From: Bacteroidota bacterium
GTDB lineage: Bacteria > Bacteroidota > Ignavibacteria > SZUA-365
Assembly: GCA_018224345.1 (NCBI GenBank)
Contig: JAGTUW010000256.1
Coordinates: 1-8,394, forward strand
DNA: 8,394 nucleotides
Direction of reading: 5' to 3'
The position numbers were made by a program, and so were the translations under genes. Below are positions 1-7,234 of the stretch, one piece after another. Within the stretch, counting starts at the first letter, position 1. Every line of letters begins with the position of its first letter. Below the pieces are notes generated by a model that was given only the letters and a program-made list of their open reading frames with translations, was not told the DNA's origin and did not search any database.

Positions 1-108
1 CCGGTGTTGCGTCTGCGTCCTTCCGCGCACCGTCTCACTCCCGGTCTGTATCTGCTGCGCCTGGTCTCGGCCGGGGGGCATGCGGTACGGGGGGTGGTGG
101 TGCGGTAA
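1..108 (+). CDS. C-terminal end of a probably secreted protein with a T9SS-like sorting tail (partial)
   Basis: Only the last 35 codons are present, read in frame 1 and ending in TAA at 106-108; the start lies outside the window. The tail reads LTPGLYLLRLVSAGG followed by HAVRGVVVR and the stop. A Leu-x-x-Gly-x-Tyr turn, a hydrophobic strand, a short Gly-rich turn and a final basic-ended valine strand match the layout of type A C-terminal sorting domains that send proteins through the type IX secretion system. That layout is known for the family; the assignment to this protein is inferred from a very short stretch. The catalytic or binding part of the protein is not visible, so no function can be given. 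No intrinsic terminator follows it. An ordinary beta-sandwich end without a sorting role is the main alternative. Confidence 0.55.
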   Translation, partial: PVLRLRPSAHRLTPGLYLLRLVSAGGHAVRGVVVR

Positions 109-115
109 GAAATTG

Positions 116-241
116 CACCACAGGGTTCACAGGGAACACAGAGGATTTTTTCGAGGCGCTTATTGCTGAATAAGGAGCGATCTGAAAACCTTTTTGTGCT
201 CTTGTTCGTGTTTTGGTGCATTGGTGGTTTTTTCTTCTGTG
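116..241. repeat. Degenerate dispersed repeat with inverted arms
   Basis: The left arm (116-144) holds three copies of CACAGRG at 119, 128 and 137, an exact 9-base period. The right arm (about 190-241) is T-rich and carries GTG-centred units at 196, 208, 216, 224 and 239, which is the worn complement of the same pattern (CCTTTGTG- and CTGTGG-like words). A non-repetitive centre of about 45 bases separates the arms. Similar non-coding repeats built from CACAGAG/CTCTGTG words are, from memory, scattered in intergenic regions of many environmental bacterial genomes. The element sits directly after a stop codon and before the rpsD promoter. No ORF here is credible. Its ends are approximate, and the right arm is too decayed to pair perfectly with the left. 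Confidence 0.5.
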
Positions 242-257
242 GTTCGTCATCCGTATT

Positions 258-285
258 TTGATATTTGCCCTTACGGACGTATATT
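258..285 (+). promoter_or_regulatory. Sigma70-like promoter for rpsD
   Basis: TTGATA at 258-263 matches the -35 consensus at five of six positions. TATATT at 280-285 matches the -10 consensus at five of six, with a 16-base spacer. Transcription would start near 292, giving a leader of roughly 100 bases before the rpsD start codon at 395. The element lies just downstream of the dispersed repeat and is the best promoter-like match noticed in the window. A Bacteroidota-type TAnnTTTG box was looked for here and not found in exact form. Confidence 0.5.
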
Positions 286-394
286 TACCGATGCTCTTCT
301 TGCGGGCGAAGTGCGTCCATAATGGAGCATGAAAGTGTCACACCATGTTGAACAGAGGATATCAGGAACATAAAGGTTCACGGAGCAACCCAGT

Positions 395-1000
395 ATGAAG
401 TACAACGGCCCCAAGGTCAAACTCTCACGCCAGCTTGGCGTTCCCCTTTCCCCCAAGGCATCGAAAATCATGGAACGCAAGCCGCATCCTCCAGGTGCCC
501 ACGGTCTTTCACGTAACAGACGCGCGAAGGTATCCGATTACAAAAAGCAGCTTGTGGAAAAGCAGCGTCTGCGCTGGCAATACAACATCAGTGAGAAACA
601 GATGTTGAATTACTACAAAAAATCAAGCCTCAAGGTGGGAAACACTGTTGACAATATGGCCATTATGCTGGAAACACGTCTCGATGCACTCGTGTACCGT
701 GGCGGCCTTGCCCGTACGATGTATGCGTCCCGGCAGTATGTGACGCATGGTCATATCGAGGTCAACGGAAAGCGGGTGGATATTCCCTCGTATCAGGTGC
801 GCGTCAATGACGTGATTTCTGTCCGTCAGAAAAGTCGCAAGATATCCTGTTTCAATGATGCCGTCAAAGTGGCTCGTCCTCCGGAGTATCTTGCGATCTC
901 CAAACCCGAATTATCCGTCACACTGGTTTCAGAACCTGAGCGTGAGAAGATTCCGGTGATTTGCGATTTCCCGCTTGTCATCGAATACTACTCCCGTTGA
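395..1000 (+). CDS. rpsD: 30S ribosomal protein S4, zinc-ligand-free type
   Basis: S4 binds the 5' domain of 16S rRNA early in assembly of the small ribosomal subunit. The 201-residue product is about the usual length. Residues 1-93 form the S4 N-terminal domain (KVKLSRQLG near the start, PPGAHG at 32-37, SDYKKQLVEKQRLRWQY at 47-63). Residues 94-145 form the S4 RNA-binding fold (TRLDALVYR, ASRQYVTHGHIEVNGKRVDI, PSYQVRVNDVISVR), and the protein ends in the typical IEYYSR. The only cysteines are at 152 and 190, so the N-terminal zinc-binding cysteines found in some S4 proteins are absent. GGAG at 382-385 lies 9 bases before the ATG. The gene has its own promoter and terminator and lacks the usual S13, S11, rpoA and L17 neighbours. 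It may be the sole relocated S4 or a second copy; the window cannot decide. The family assignment is secure. Confidence 0.97.
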   Translation: MKYNGPKVKLSRQLGVPLSPKASKIMERKPHPPGAHGLSRNRRAKVSDYKKQLVEKQRLRWQYNISEKQMLNYYKKSSLKVGNTVDNMAIMLETRLDALVYRGGLARTMYASRQYVTHGHIEVNGKRVDIPSYQVRVNDVISVRQKSRKISCFNDAVKVARPPEYLAISKPELSVTLVSEPEREKIPVICDFPLVIEYYSR

Positions 1001-1041
1001 TATTATTTCAGATTGTCAGCAAATTTCCGGATTTGCCCGAG

Positions 1042-1071
1042 AGCGACGCATACCCGCGTCGCTTTTTTTTT
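1042..1071 (+). terminator. Intrinsic terminator of rpsD
   Basis: A perfect 8-bp GC-rich stem, AGCGACGC (1042-1049) with GCGTCGCT (1056-1063), encloses a six-base ATACCC loop. It runs straight into nine consecutive T (1063-1071). It lies about 40 bases after the rpsD stop codon. It ends the S4 transcript and separates it from the gene starting at 1205. There is no matching A-run on the upstream side, so it should work in the + direction only. Confidence 0.92.
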
Positions 1072-1193
1072 GTGTATGAACCATTACACAGAGTGCTCTC
1101 ATCCTTTCGCGGTGGAACGGAAAATCCGTATTATGGTTGAAGTCGGTTTTTCGTAAACTGCTACAACTCTTGTTATGTATTCTGCCCAATTTC

Positions 1194-1197
1194 AGGA
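1194..1197 (+). promoter_or_regulatory. Ribosome binding site that decides the start at 1205
   Basis: AGGA lies 7 bases before the ATG at 1205. The in-frame ATG at 1175 has no purine-rich site before it and would add ten residues in front of a typical signal peptide. This favours 1205 as the start. Confidence 0.65.
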
Positions 1198-1204
1198 CGA
1201 TGCG

Positions 1205-3277
1205 ATGAAACTACGCACCATCTCCGCCGCCTTGGCGGCACTGTTGATGTTCTCACTGACGCCGTTGTCGGCGCAGCATGACCACAATCTCGATCACCTT
1301 CGCAAAGCCGTTTCCACTGCGGAATATCCGGGCGCCGATGTCGTGGTACTGTATGACAGTACGGATGTCGACGTGCAGGATTCCGGTCTGAGCTATGTGC
1401 ACATGCACAAGCTCACGAAAATTCTCACGGAAAAAGGCGCGCGTGAAATGCGCAATGTGACCTTCGACTATGACCCGCTGTCAGCGGATGTGGAAGTCCT
1501 GCACGTGCGTGTATACAGAAAGGACGGTAGTGTGTACACGGTCCCTTCATCCGATATCCACGACTACGCCGCACCGGCCCGCGCCATTTATTGGGGAGCA
1601 AGGCAGAAACTCGTTTCCGTCGGCTGGCTCGAACCCGGCGATGCCGTGGAAACACTGATTTTCCGCAAGGGCTTTACTTATGCATTGCTGCAGGATCAGG
1701 ACGATGACAGCCGCTTCGTTCCGCCGATGAAAGGACATTACTACGAAATCGTGGAATTCTGGTCCTCTGTGCCGGTCCTTGAAAAAGTGTTCCGTGTACT
1801 GATGCCGGAAGACAAGCCGCTGCAATATGAAGTCTACAACGGGGCGCTGACCTCGTACGTCCACTTCCATCCGCGCCATGACCACCGTTTTACCGTGGAT
1901 GTCAATCCTTCGGCCGCGCAGCACCCGACACCGCAGGAAGAACTGCATCCGACACACGGTATGTTCACACGCGAGGGGAAGGTGACCTACTGCTGGTATG
2001 CACGTGATATTCCCGTGTTTCAGAGTGAACCGGACATGGTGGCAGCATCGGATGTCGCGACGAAATTGCTGCTGTCGACTTCACCGGACTGGTATGCGAA
2101 ATCCACCTGGTTCTACGGAGTCAATGAGGATTTCGGCGCCTTCGACGTGACACCGGAAGTGCAGGCCATGACGGATGCGCTGCTGGAGGGCGTCACCGAT
2201 GAACTCGAGAAAATCAGCATTATCAACCATTGGGTTGCCGAAGAAATCCGCTACTCGGGTATTTCCATGGGAGAGGGTGAAGGGTATACCCTGCATCCGG
2301 GTGAAATGACTTTCGCGGATCGCTGTGGTGTCTGCAAGGACATGGCCGGCATGGTCGTGACCATGCTCCGGGCGGCAGGTTTTGAATCCTATGCCGCAAT
2401 GACCATGGCCGGTTCGCGTATCGATCGCATTCCCGCCGATCAGTTCAACCACAGTGTCACCGTCGTCAAGAGAAGCAACGGACACTGGATGCTGCTGGAT
2501 CCGACCTGGATCCCGGGCGTCCGTGAGGAATGGTCCTCGGCCGAGCAACAGCAGGAGTATCTCATGGGTCTCCCGCAGGGCGCCGATGTGATGACTACCC
2601 CGATATCTCCGGCCGAAAACCATTATATGCGGATGAAGAATGACGCCACGCTGGATGCGGACGGTACACTCACCGGTGTCGTCGAGATCCAGGCCGAAGG
2701 TCAATCCGACGCGCTGATGCGCCGTGCCTTCACACGCAGTTACAAATCCGGTTGGGAAAATACGTACAGCGCCATGCTCACCGCAGTGTATCCGCTCGCC
2801 GAAGTGACGCGACAGCATATCCCCGATCCGAATGACATCAGCAATCCCTTCAGCGTACGTATCGAGTATCGTATCCCGGCCTTCGCGAAATACACGGGTG
2901 ATGCCTGGCATTTTATCCCGCTGCTGGCACGCAATCCCTTCGGTGATTTTTTCCACGCTCCGGAACTCGGAACACGCAGCAATATGGAGACAAGAAAGTA
3001 CGGCTTCCGTCAGCGCTGTTCCCGGCTGGTGGATGTGCAGGAATCGATTATCCTTCCGGACGGCGCGCGCGCACGGAAGCTTCCGGAGACGCCGACGCAT
3101 GCCGGCGATGCCGCAAGTTTCAGGAGCATGATGTCCGTTGAAAACGGCAAACTACACTTCACCGCCACGCATCGCATGGAAAAACGTATCTACGAAGCGG
3201 AGGAATGGCCGGAATTCCGCCGCGCCCTGCTCGCCCGCAAAACGCTCGCCGAATCACCCGTCATCCTTTCCAAATAG
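1205..3277 (+). CDS. Secreted DUF3857/transglutaminase-like protein with intact triad
   Basis: A 690-residue exported protein. Residues 1-23 are a signal peptide: MKLR, a hydrophobic stretch, then cleavage at LSA before Gln24. Residues of about 45-230 look like the DUF3857 beta domain (HKLTKILTEKGAREM, VRVYRKDGSVYTVP, WLEPGDAVE). A transglutaminase-like papain-fold core follows at about 330-440, with Cys377 in RCGVCKDMA, His416 in FNHSVTVV and Asp432 in LLDPTW. All three catalytic positions are present. The rest, to 690, is a beta-rich C-terminal region of the kind found after this core. Members are exported and usually of unknown substrate; peptide or amide-bond chemistry at the cell surface or in the periplasm is an inference. 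A paralogue starts 16 bases downstream. Histidines cluster at 25-31 and 220-227. No convincing promoter was identified between the upstream terminator and this gene. Confidence 0.85.
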   Translation: MKLRTISAALAALLMFSLTPLSAQHDHNLDHLRKAVSTAEYPGADVVVLYDSTDVDVQDSGLSYVHMHKLTKILTEKGAREMRNVTFDYDPLSADVEVLHVRVYRKDGSVYTVPSSDIHDYAAPARAIYWGARQKLVSVGWLEPGDAVETLIFRKGFTYALLQDQDDDSRFVPPMKGHYYEIVEFWSSVPVLEKVFRVLMPEDKPLQYEVYNGALTSYVHFHPRHDHRFTVDVNPSAAQHPTPQEELHPTHGMFTREGKVTYCWYARDIPVFQSEPDMVAASDVATKLLLSTSPDWYAKSTWFYGVNEDFGAFDVTPEVQAMTDALLEGVTDELEKISIINHWVAEEIRYSGISMGEGEGYTLHPGEMTFADRCGVCKDMAGMVVTMLRAAGFESYAAMTMAGSRIDRIPADQFNHSVTVVKRSNGHWMLLDPTWIPGVREEWSSAEQQQEYLMGLPQGADVMTTPISPAENHYMRMKNDATLDADGTLTGVVEIQAEGQSDALMRRAFTRSYKSGWENTYSAMLTAVYPLAEVTRQHIPDPNDISNPFSVRIEYRIPAFAKYTGDAWHFIPLLARNPFGDFFHAPELGTRSNMETRKYGFRQRCSRLVDVQESIILPDGARARKLPETPTHAGDAASFRSMMSVENGKLHFTATHRMEKRIYEAEEWPEFRRALLARKTLAESPVILSK

Positions 3278-3281
3278 CCGC

Positions 3282-3288
3282 AGGGGAG
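3282..3288 (+). promoter_or_regulatory. Ribosome binding site that decides the start at 3294
   Basis: AGGGGAG lies 5 bases before the ATG at 3294, inside the 16-base gap between the two DUF3857 genes. The same frame stays open upstream to 3138, but that extension overlaps the previous gene and would bury a clean signal peptide. This favours 3294. Confidence 0.8.
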
Positions 3289-3293
3289 ATACC

Positions 3294-5180
3294 ATGAAAT
3301 ACATGATCACGCTTGTACTCTTTGCACTCTTGACACTCACCGCACAGGCGCAATACGACAATGCCGACGCGGTGTACGAGGACATCACACATGAGTATGT
3401 CCTGAATACAGACGGCAGTGTGGTATATACCTACAGCCACAAACAGCGCCTGCTGACATCCTTCGGATTCAGGCGCGCCTACGGTGAATCCTTTATTACC
3501 TATGACCCGCGCTATCAGTCCCTTGAGATTCTCCGTTCGGTGACGACGATGCGCGACGGCCAGAAGGTCGAATCCCCCTTCAATGCCTTCAATGAAGTGC
3601 TGCCCCGCTATGCGGCAGGCGCAGCGCCGTATCTTGGCCTCCGGGAAATGGTGGTCACACATACCGGACTCGAAATCGGTGCGCTCGTCGATTTTTCATA
3701 TCGACTGACGACGCGCCCGGGCATGTATCCGGGACTCCAGGGGAAAGTGGTGTTCGGCGGACGCAGCCCCATCGCCGCAATGACCGTGCATGTGACCGTG
3801 CCCGATGCAGTGACGCTCAACCATGTCATGCTCCGTGGTGAGCAACAACCGGAAATGACGTCGGCCAGCGGAATGAAAACCTATACCTGGCAGCAGAGGG
3901 ATATGCCCATCGTGGAAGTGGAGTCCGGACAGCCACCGCTCGACACCTTTCTCCCTGTGCTGTATTTCACAACGGTCTCCCCCGCGGAGATGGTTCGGCA
4001 TACACTGCAACAGGCGGGCGGCGGCGACCTCGGCCCCGCCAGGGCTGTGGTCGATTCCATTGCACGGACGGTGTCTGATCCCGTAGACCGCGTCATGGCA
4101 CTGCAACGCTGGATGCTGCAGCGCGTGGGACGCATGGACGGCCCGCTCGATATCCTCGGGTTCCGGGCGATGAGTCCTGCCGCGACACTGCGCGCCAATG
4201 TCGGCTCCGATCTCGACCGTGCCGTACTGCTGGCGGATCTCTGTGTCGCCGCAGGCATTGAGGCGGTTCCGGTACTCTTTGCGACCGAGGTCCTGCCACC
4301 GGAAGAAGAAGGTGAAAGCCAGTACGAGGTCGGTGGCAGTCGCGAGACAGCACCAGGATCCTTTGATATCGGATCGCCCTATCTGTATTCCAGGCCCGCG
4401 GTGATTTGCCGTGGTGTTGGCGCCTATCCGGAATTGGTGCTGGATCCGTCCCGGCCTCAACACGGACCGCTGCCTCCGCAGTTCAGTGCGCATACGTATC
4501 TACCTCTCACCGCGGGCGCAGATGCATCGAGGCAGTACAAGCCGGGCCCGATGATGGGTCCTGCATCAGTCTCCGCTACGACTGTGCTGACGCTGGCACA
4601 AGATTTGAACGTCTCGGGCAGGAGCAGCATCTCCACATCCGGTGTGCGCGGGTATGCACTCGATACGGCTGCCTTCAAAGGGGTTGCAGCCAGGTCTCTC
4701 TCTACGGCAGGAGAGGGTATGAAAGTCGTGGCCGGTACGCCGGCAATCCACGTCAGTGGTGAAACCGTCTGTGAAGTGGAAGTCAGTACGCAAACTGCAC
4801 TGGAAGCGGTGGACGGTGTGATTACCTTCCGGATACCGGTGCCTCCAGGCGGTATGACGGATATGAATCTACCGCTGGGTGCGAAGAATCGCAGCACACC
4901 ACTGTCTCTTCCCGACGCGATGAAGGAAACGGTGCGAATGACGTTGCATCTTCCGAAAAACGTCCGCGCAGTCGGCATTCCTGCGGCTCTCGAAGTTGCA
5001 AATGAAATCGGCAGCGTGCGTTCGGTGATCGAGGCCGATGCGCATGACGTGGAAGTGACACGCAGTATTGAAATCACTGTTCCTGTGATCGAACCCCGTC
5101 AGTATGCGATGCTCCGCGAGCTCCTTCAGGCCTGGTTTCATCCGTCCCATACAGAACTGTCCTTGCAGTTGCGGAAGTGA
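3294..5180 (+). CDS. Secreted DUF3857-type paralogue with degenerate transglutaminase site
   Basis: A 628-residue exported protein with a signal peptide at 1-19 (cleavage at AQA before Gln20). The N-terminal part, about 30-220, matches the DUF3857 layout: YVLNTDGSVVYTYSHKQRLL, ILRSVTTMRDGQKVESPFNA, then a beta-strand-rich stretch ending in QQRDMPIVEVE, comparable to YARDIPVFQSEP in the upstream protein. The transglutaminase-like core is at about 265-390. Aligned by eye, NVGSDLDRAVLLADLCVAAG replaces the upstream RCGVCKDMAGMV segment, so the catalytic Cys is Asp306. SRPAVIC puts Arg367 at the His position, and LDPSR keeps Asp384. A longer loop, including an acidic stretch near 340-350, separates the first two sites. 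Enzymatic activity is therefore unlikely; a binding or structural role is inferred. Close spacing suggests co-transcription with the upstream gene. The substitutions come from hand alignment and are less sure than the family call. Confidence 0.8.
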   Translation: MKYMITLVLFALLTLTAQAQYDNADAVYEDITHEYVLNTDGSVVYTYSHKQRLLTSFGFRRAYGESFITYDPRYQSLEILRSVTTMRDGQKVESPFNAFNEVLPRYAAGAAPYLGLREMVVTHTGLEIGALVDFSYRLTTRPGMYPGLQGKVVFGGRSPIAAMTVHVTVPDAVTLNHVMLRGEQQPEMTSASGMKTYTWQQRDMPIVEVESGQPPLDTFLPVLYFTTVSPAEMVRHTLQQAGGGDLGPARAVVDSIARTVSDPVDRVMALQRWMLQRVGRMDGPLDILGFRAMSPAATLRANVGSDLDRAVLLADLCVAAGIEAVPVLFATEVLPPEEEGESQYEVGGSRETAPGSFDIGSPYLYSRPAVICRGVGAYPELVLDPSRPQHGPLPPQFSAHTYLPLTAGADASRQYKPGPMMGPASVSATTVLTLAQDLNVSGRSSISTSGVRGYALDTAAFKGVAARSLSTAGEGMKVVAGTPAIHVSGETVCEVEVSTQTALEAVDGVITFRIPVPPGGMTDMNLPLGAKNRSTPLSLPDAMKETVRMTLHLPKNVRAVGIPAALEVANEIGSVRSVIEADAHDVEVTRSIEITVPVIEPRQYAMLRELLQAWFHPSHTELSLQLRK

Positions 5181-5326
5181 CGGATTGCAGGACAATACAT
5201 GCCGCTCGTACCAGAATGTCGCGCGAACAAGGGCGCTGCGGGAGGCATGCATGTGCATGGCATGACCCCCGCCGTTGCTTCCGGTGGACAGCCTGCGTCG
5301 CATCGGTCTGATGGTAAGGGTGAAAC

Positions 5327-6169
5327 ATGGTGTTTCTTCTTCTTGCCATTCTCTGCAGCGTATCGGTTGCCATGCTGTTCACATACGCCAGCCGGTATCG
5401 CATTCCGACATTCGCGTTGTTTGCTGTCAACTATGTCGTGGCCGCAGGAGTATCGATTGCCGGGAGCGGGGAATCGATACACATACTGGCTGAATATGAA
5501 CTCCTCGCCCTGGGGGTCGTGCTCGGTATTCTCTTTGTCACATGCTTCTGGTTGTTCATGCAGACCGTGCACACGCTCGGCATGGTCATTCCCGTGACGC
5601 TGATGCGTCTCTCCGCCGTTCTGCCGACAGCCGGGTCCATTGTGTTCTTCGCGGAAATCCCTACTGCCGCCCAGCTCGGTGGAATCGCGCTGGCCTTTCT
5701 CGCCCTGCCGCTGGCCTCGCGCGAGCCCATCACCCGCGCATCGCTGCGTCCGTTACTCCGTGACGGTCTGGGATGGGGACTGATACTGTTCTTCGCCTAT
5801 GGTGCGACGGACTTTCTTTTCAAAATCCAGAAGGAGTTCCTGCCCGTCGCCAATCCATCCGACTTTCTGCAGGTGGTGTTCACTACAGCAATGATCATTA
5901 CCATCGTCGCTGCCTGTCGGGAGGGCGCACGGCTTACCCCGCGCGTCCTTATCGTGGGCGTTCTGCTCGGCGTCGTCAATATGCTCTCCGCCTGGTTTTT
6001 CATTCTCGCGTTACGTGAACTCCCCGGCATGGTCGTCTTTCCCATCAACGGGATCGGTATCATCGTGCTGTCGGCAATCGCCGGAATGCTGATATGGAGA
6101 GAACGCCTGGTGCCGCGCAACTACCTGTACCTCGCCTGTGCCGCCATCGCTCTTCTGCTGATCGCATGA
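5327..6169 (+). CDS. EamA/DMT-family transporter
   Basis: A 280-residue, very hydrophobic inner-membrane protein with about ten predicted helices in two similar halves: roughly 2-20, 28-46, 60-80, 88-108 and 114-130, then 147-166, 178-196, 206-228, 234-254 and 264-280. This size and five-plus-five layout fit the drug/metabolite transporter superfamily (EamA repeats), which moves amino acids, nucleotide sugars, cofactor precursors and other small molecules. Family-like features are a polar first loop (ASRYRIP), the Pro-containing helix VIPVTLMRL, and the acidic WRERL end before the last helix. The substrate cannot be read from sequence. TAAGGG at 5315-5320 lies 6 bases before the ATG. The 146-base gap upstream holds no terminator and no clear promoter. 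It is followed 51 bases later by a glycosyltransferase, so an envelope role is possible but unproven. Confidence 0.85.
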   Translation: MVFLLLAILCSVSVAMLFTYASRYRIPTFALFAVNYVVAAGVSIAGSGESIHILAEYELLALGVVLGILFVTCFWLFMQTVHTLGMVIPVTLMRLSAVLPTAGSIVFFAEIPTAAQLGGIALAFLALPLASREPITRASLRPLLRDGLGWGLILFFAYGATDFLFKIQKEFLPVANPSDFLQVVFTTAMIITIVAACREGARLTPRVLIVGVLLGVVNMLSAWFFILALRELPGMVVFPINGIGIIVLSAIAGMLIWRERLVPRNYLYLACAAIALLLIA

Positions 6170-6220
6170 GAAGTGACGAATGGCACGTGAATATATAAGG
6201 ATAGTCTTATCGGTATCTGT

Positions 6221-7234
6221 ATGAAAACCGTTTCCGTGATCATGCCCGTTTACAATGCCCGTGACACTGTCGCCCTCGCTATCGGGAGTCTGGGTGCACA
6301 TGCATGCGAAGACGTGGAAGTGATCGCTGTCGATGATGGGTCGACGGACGGGAGCGGGGAGCTACTCGATGTCATGGCCCGCGAATCCGGCCGCCTGCGT
6401 GTGCTGCATATTCCACATGGCGGCATCGTGCAGGCATTGACGGCGGGTATCGAGGAGGCGACGGGGGAGTATATCGCGCGCATGGATGCCGATGACGAAA
6501 GTCTCCCCGGCAGACTTGATGCACAGCGTGCGTTTCTCGACGAGCGGGAGGATATCGGTCTGGTGGGCGGGCAGGTGCTGTTCGGTGGTGACCGCATGCG
6601 CGCACAGGGGTATGCGCTGCATGTCGACTGGCTCAACGGCCTGCGCACACCGGAGGAAATTGCGCTGGAACGTTTCGTGGAATCCCCGTTCGCGCATCCG
6701 TCCGTCATGTTCCGTCATGATCTCATTGTCCGACATGGCGGGTATCGCGACGGTGCGTTTCCGGAGGATTACGAACTGTGGTTGCGATGGATGGATGCCG
6801 GTGTGCGCATGGCACGGATTGACCGGCCCGTACTGCGCTGGAACGATCCGCCGCAGCGACTCTCACGCACCGATACGCGGTATTCCATCGATGCATTCTA
6901 CGGGATCAAAGCCCGCTATCTTTCCCGCTATCTGCAACGTATCAATCCTTTCCATCCCGAGGTCATCATCTGGGGGTCGGGCAGAACTACACGCCGGCGC
7001 GTGCGCATGCTGCAGCAGCAGGGCGTTGTCGTCAGGAGCTGGGTGGATGTCGATCCCGACAAGATCGGTCATGTCATTGAAGATGCTCCTGTGATCGCTG
7101 CTGATAACCTGCCGGGTCCCGGTGAGGCCTTCAGTGTGTCCTTTGTCGGAAACCGCGGGGCGCGTGAACGGATCGGGAGCTGGTTCGGACGTCATGGCTA
7201 TCGCAAGGGAGTGGATTTTCTTCATGCCGCCTGA
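6221..7234 (+). CDS. Family 2 glycosyltransferase with C-terminal Rossmann-like domain
   Basis: A 337-residue cytoplasmic or membrane-associated enzyme that should transfer a sugar from a nucleotide-sugar donor. The GT2 (GT-A fold) domain covers about 1-230. It has the typical start MKTVSVIMPVYNA, VDDGSTD at 37-43 for nucleotide binding, the metal-binding DAD at 89-91 (MDADD), an FAHPSVMFR acceptor-region strand, and the catalytic-base type motif PEDYELWLR with Glu182-Asp183. From about 246 a separate domain begins: VIIWGSGRTTRRR (Gly252-x-Gly254), a helix, then WVDVDPDKIG (Asp276, Asp278) and a DAPVIAAD strand. This resembles the nucleotide-binding N-terminal fold seen in PglD-like sugar acetyltransferases. 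No membrane helix is present. The ribosome site is weak: AAGGAT is about 20 bases before the ATG. Donor and acceptor are unknown; lipopolysaccharide or exopolysaccharide synthesis is the usual setting. Confidence 0.88.
   Translation: MKTVSVIMPVYNARDTVALAIGSLGAHACEDVEVIAVDDGSTDGSGELLDVMARESGRLRVLHIPHGGIVQALTAGIEEATGEYIARMDADDESLPGRLDAQRAFLDEREDIGLVGGQVLFGGDRMRAQGYALHVDWLNGLRTPEEIALERFVESPFAHPSVMFRHDLIVRHGGYRDGAFPEDYELWLRWMDAGVRMARIDRPVLRWNDPPQRLSRTDTRYSIDAFYGIKARYLSRYLQRINPFHPEVIIWGSGRTTRRRVRMLQQQGVVVRSWVDVDPDKIGHVIEDAPVIAADNLPGPGEAFSVSFVGNRGARERIGSWFGRHGYRKGVDFLHAA

Noticed and set aside
1117..1129. Small palindrome ACGGA-AAA-TCCGT upstream of the first DUF3857 gene, with a similar word at 7368-7379
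   Set aside because: A 5-base arm with a 3-base loop is common by chance. The second occurrence is only partly symmetric and not placed next to a recognisable promoter.
1137..1167. TTGAAG and TACAAC as a promoter for the first DUF3857 gene
   Set aside because: The 19-base spacing is long and both boxes are weak; not supported well enough to annotate.
2081..3100. Long open frame (339 codons) on the - strand inside the first DUF3857 gene
   Set aside because: It lies wholly antisense to a gene with signal peptide, catalytic motifs and homologue next door. Its translation is His/Arg/Gly-rich with no domain, as expected from GC-rich codon shadows.
3696..4493. 265-codon open frame on the - strand inside the second DUF3857 gene
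   Set aside because: Antisense shadow with no motif or signal and no credible ribosome site; the + strand gene is well supported.
5245..5257. GCATGCATGTGCA in the gap before the transporter, repeated in inverse orientation at 6295-6307
   Set aside because: About one 13-base inverted match is expected by chance in a window of this size. The second copy is inside glycosyltransferase coding sequence, and the word is a simple ATGC alternation.
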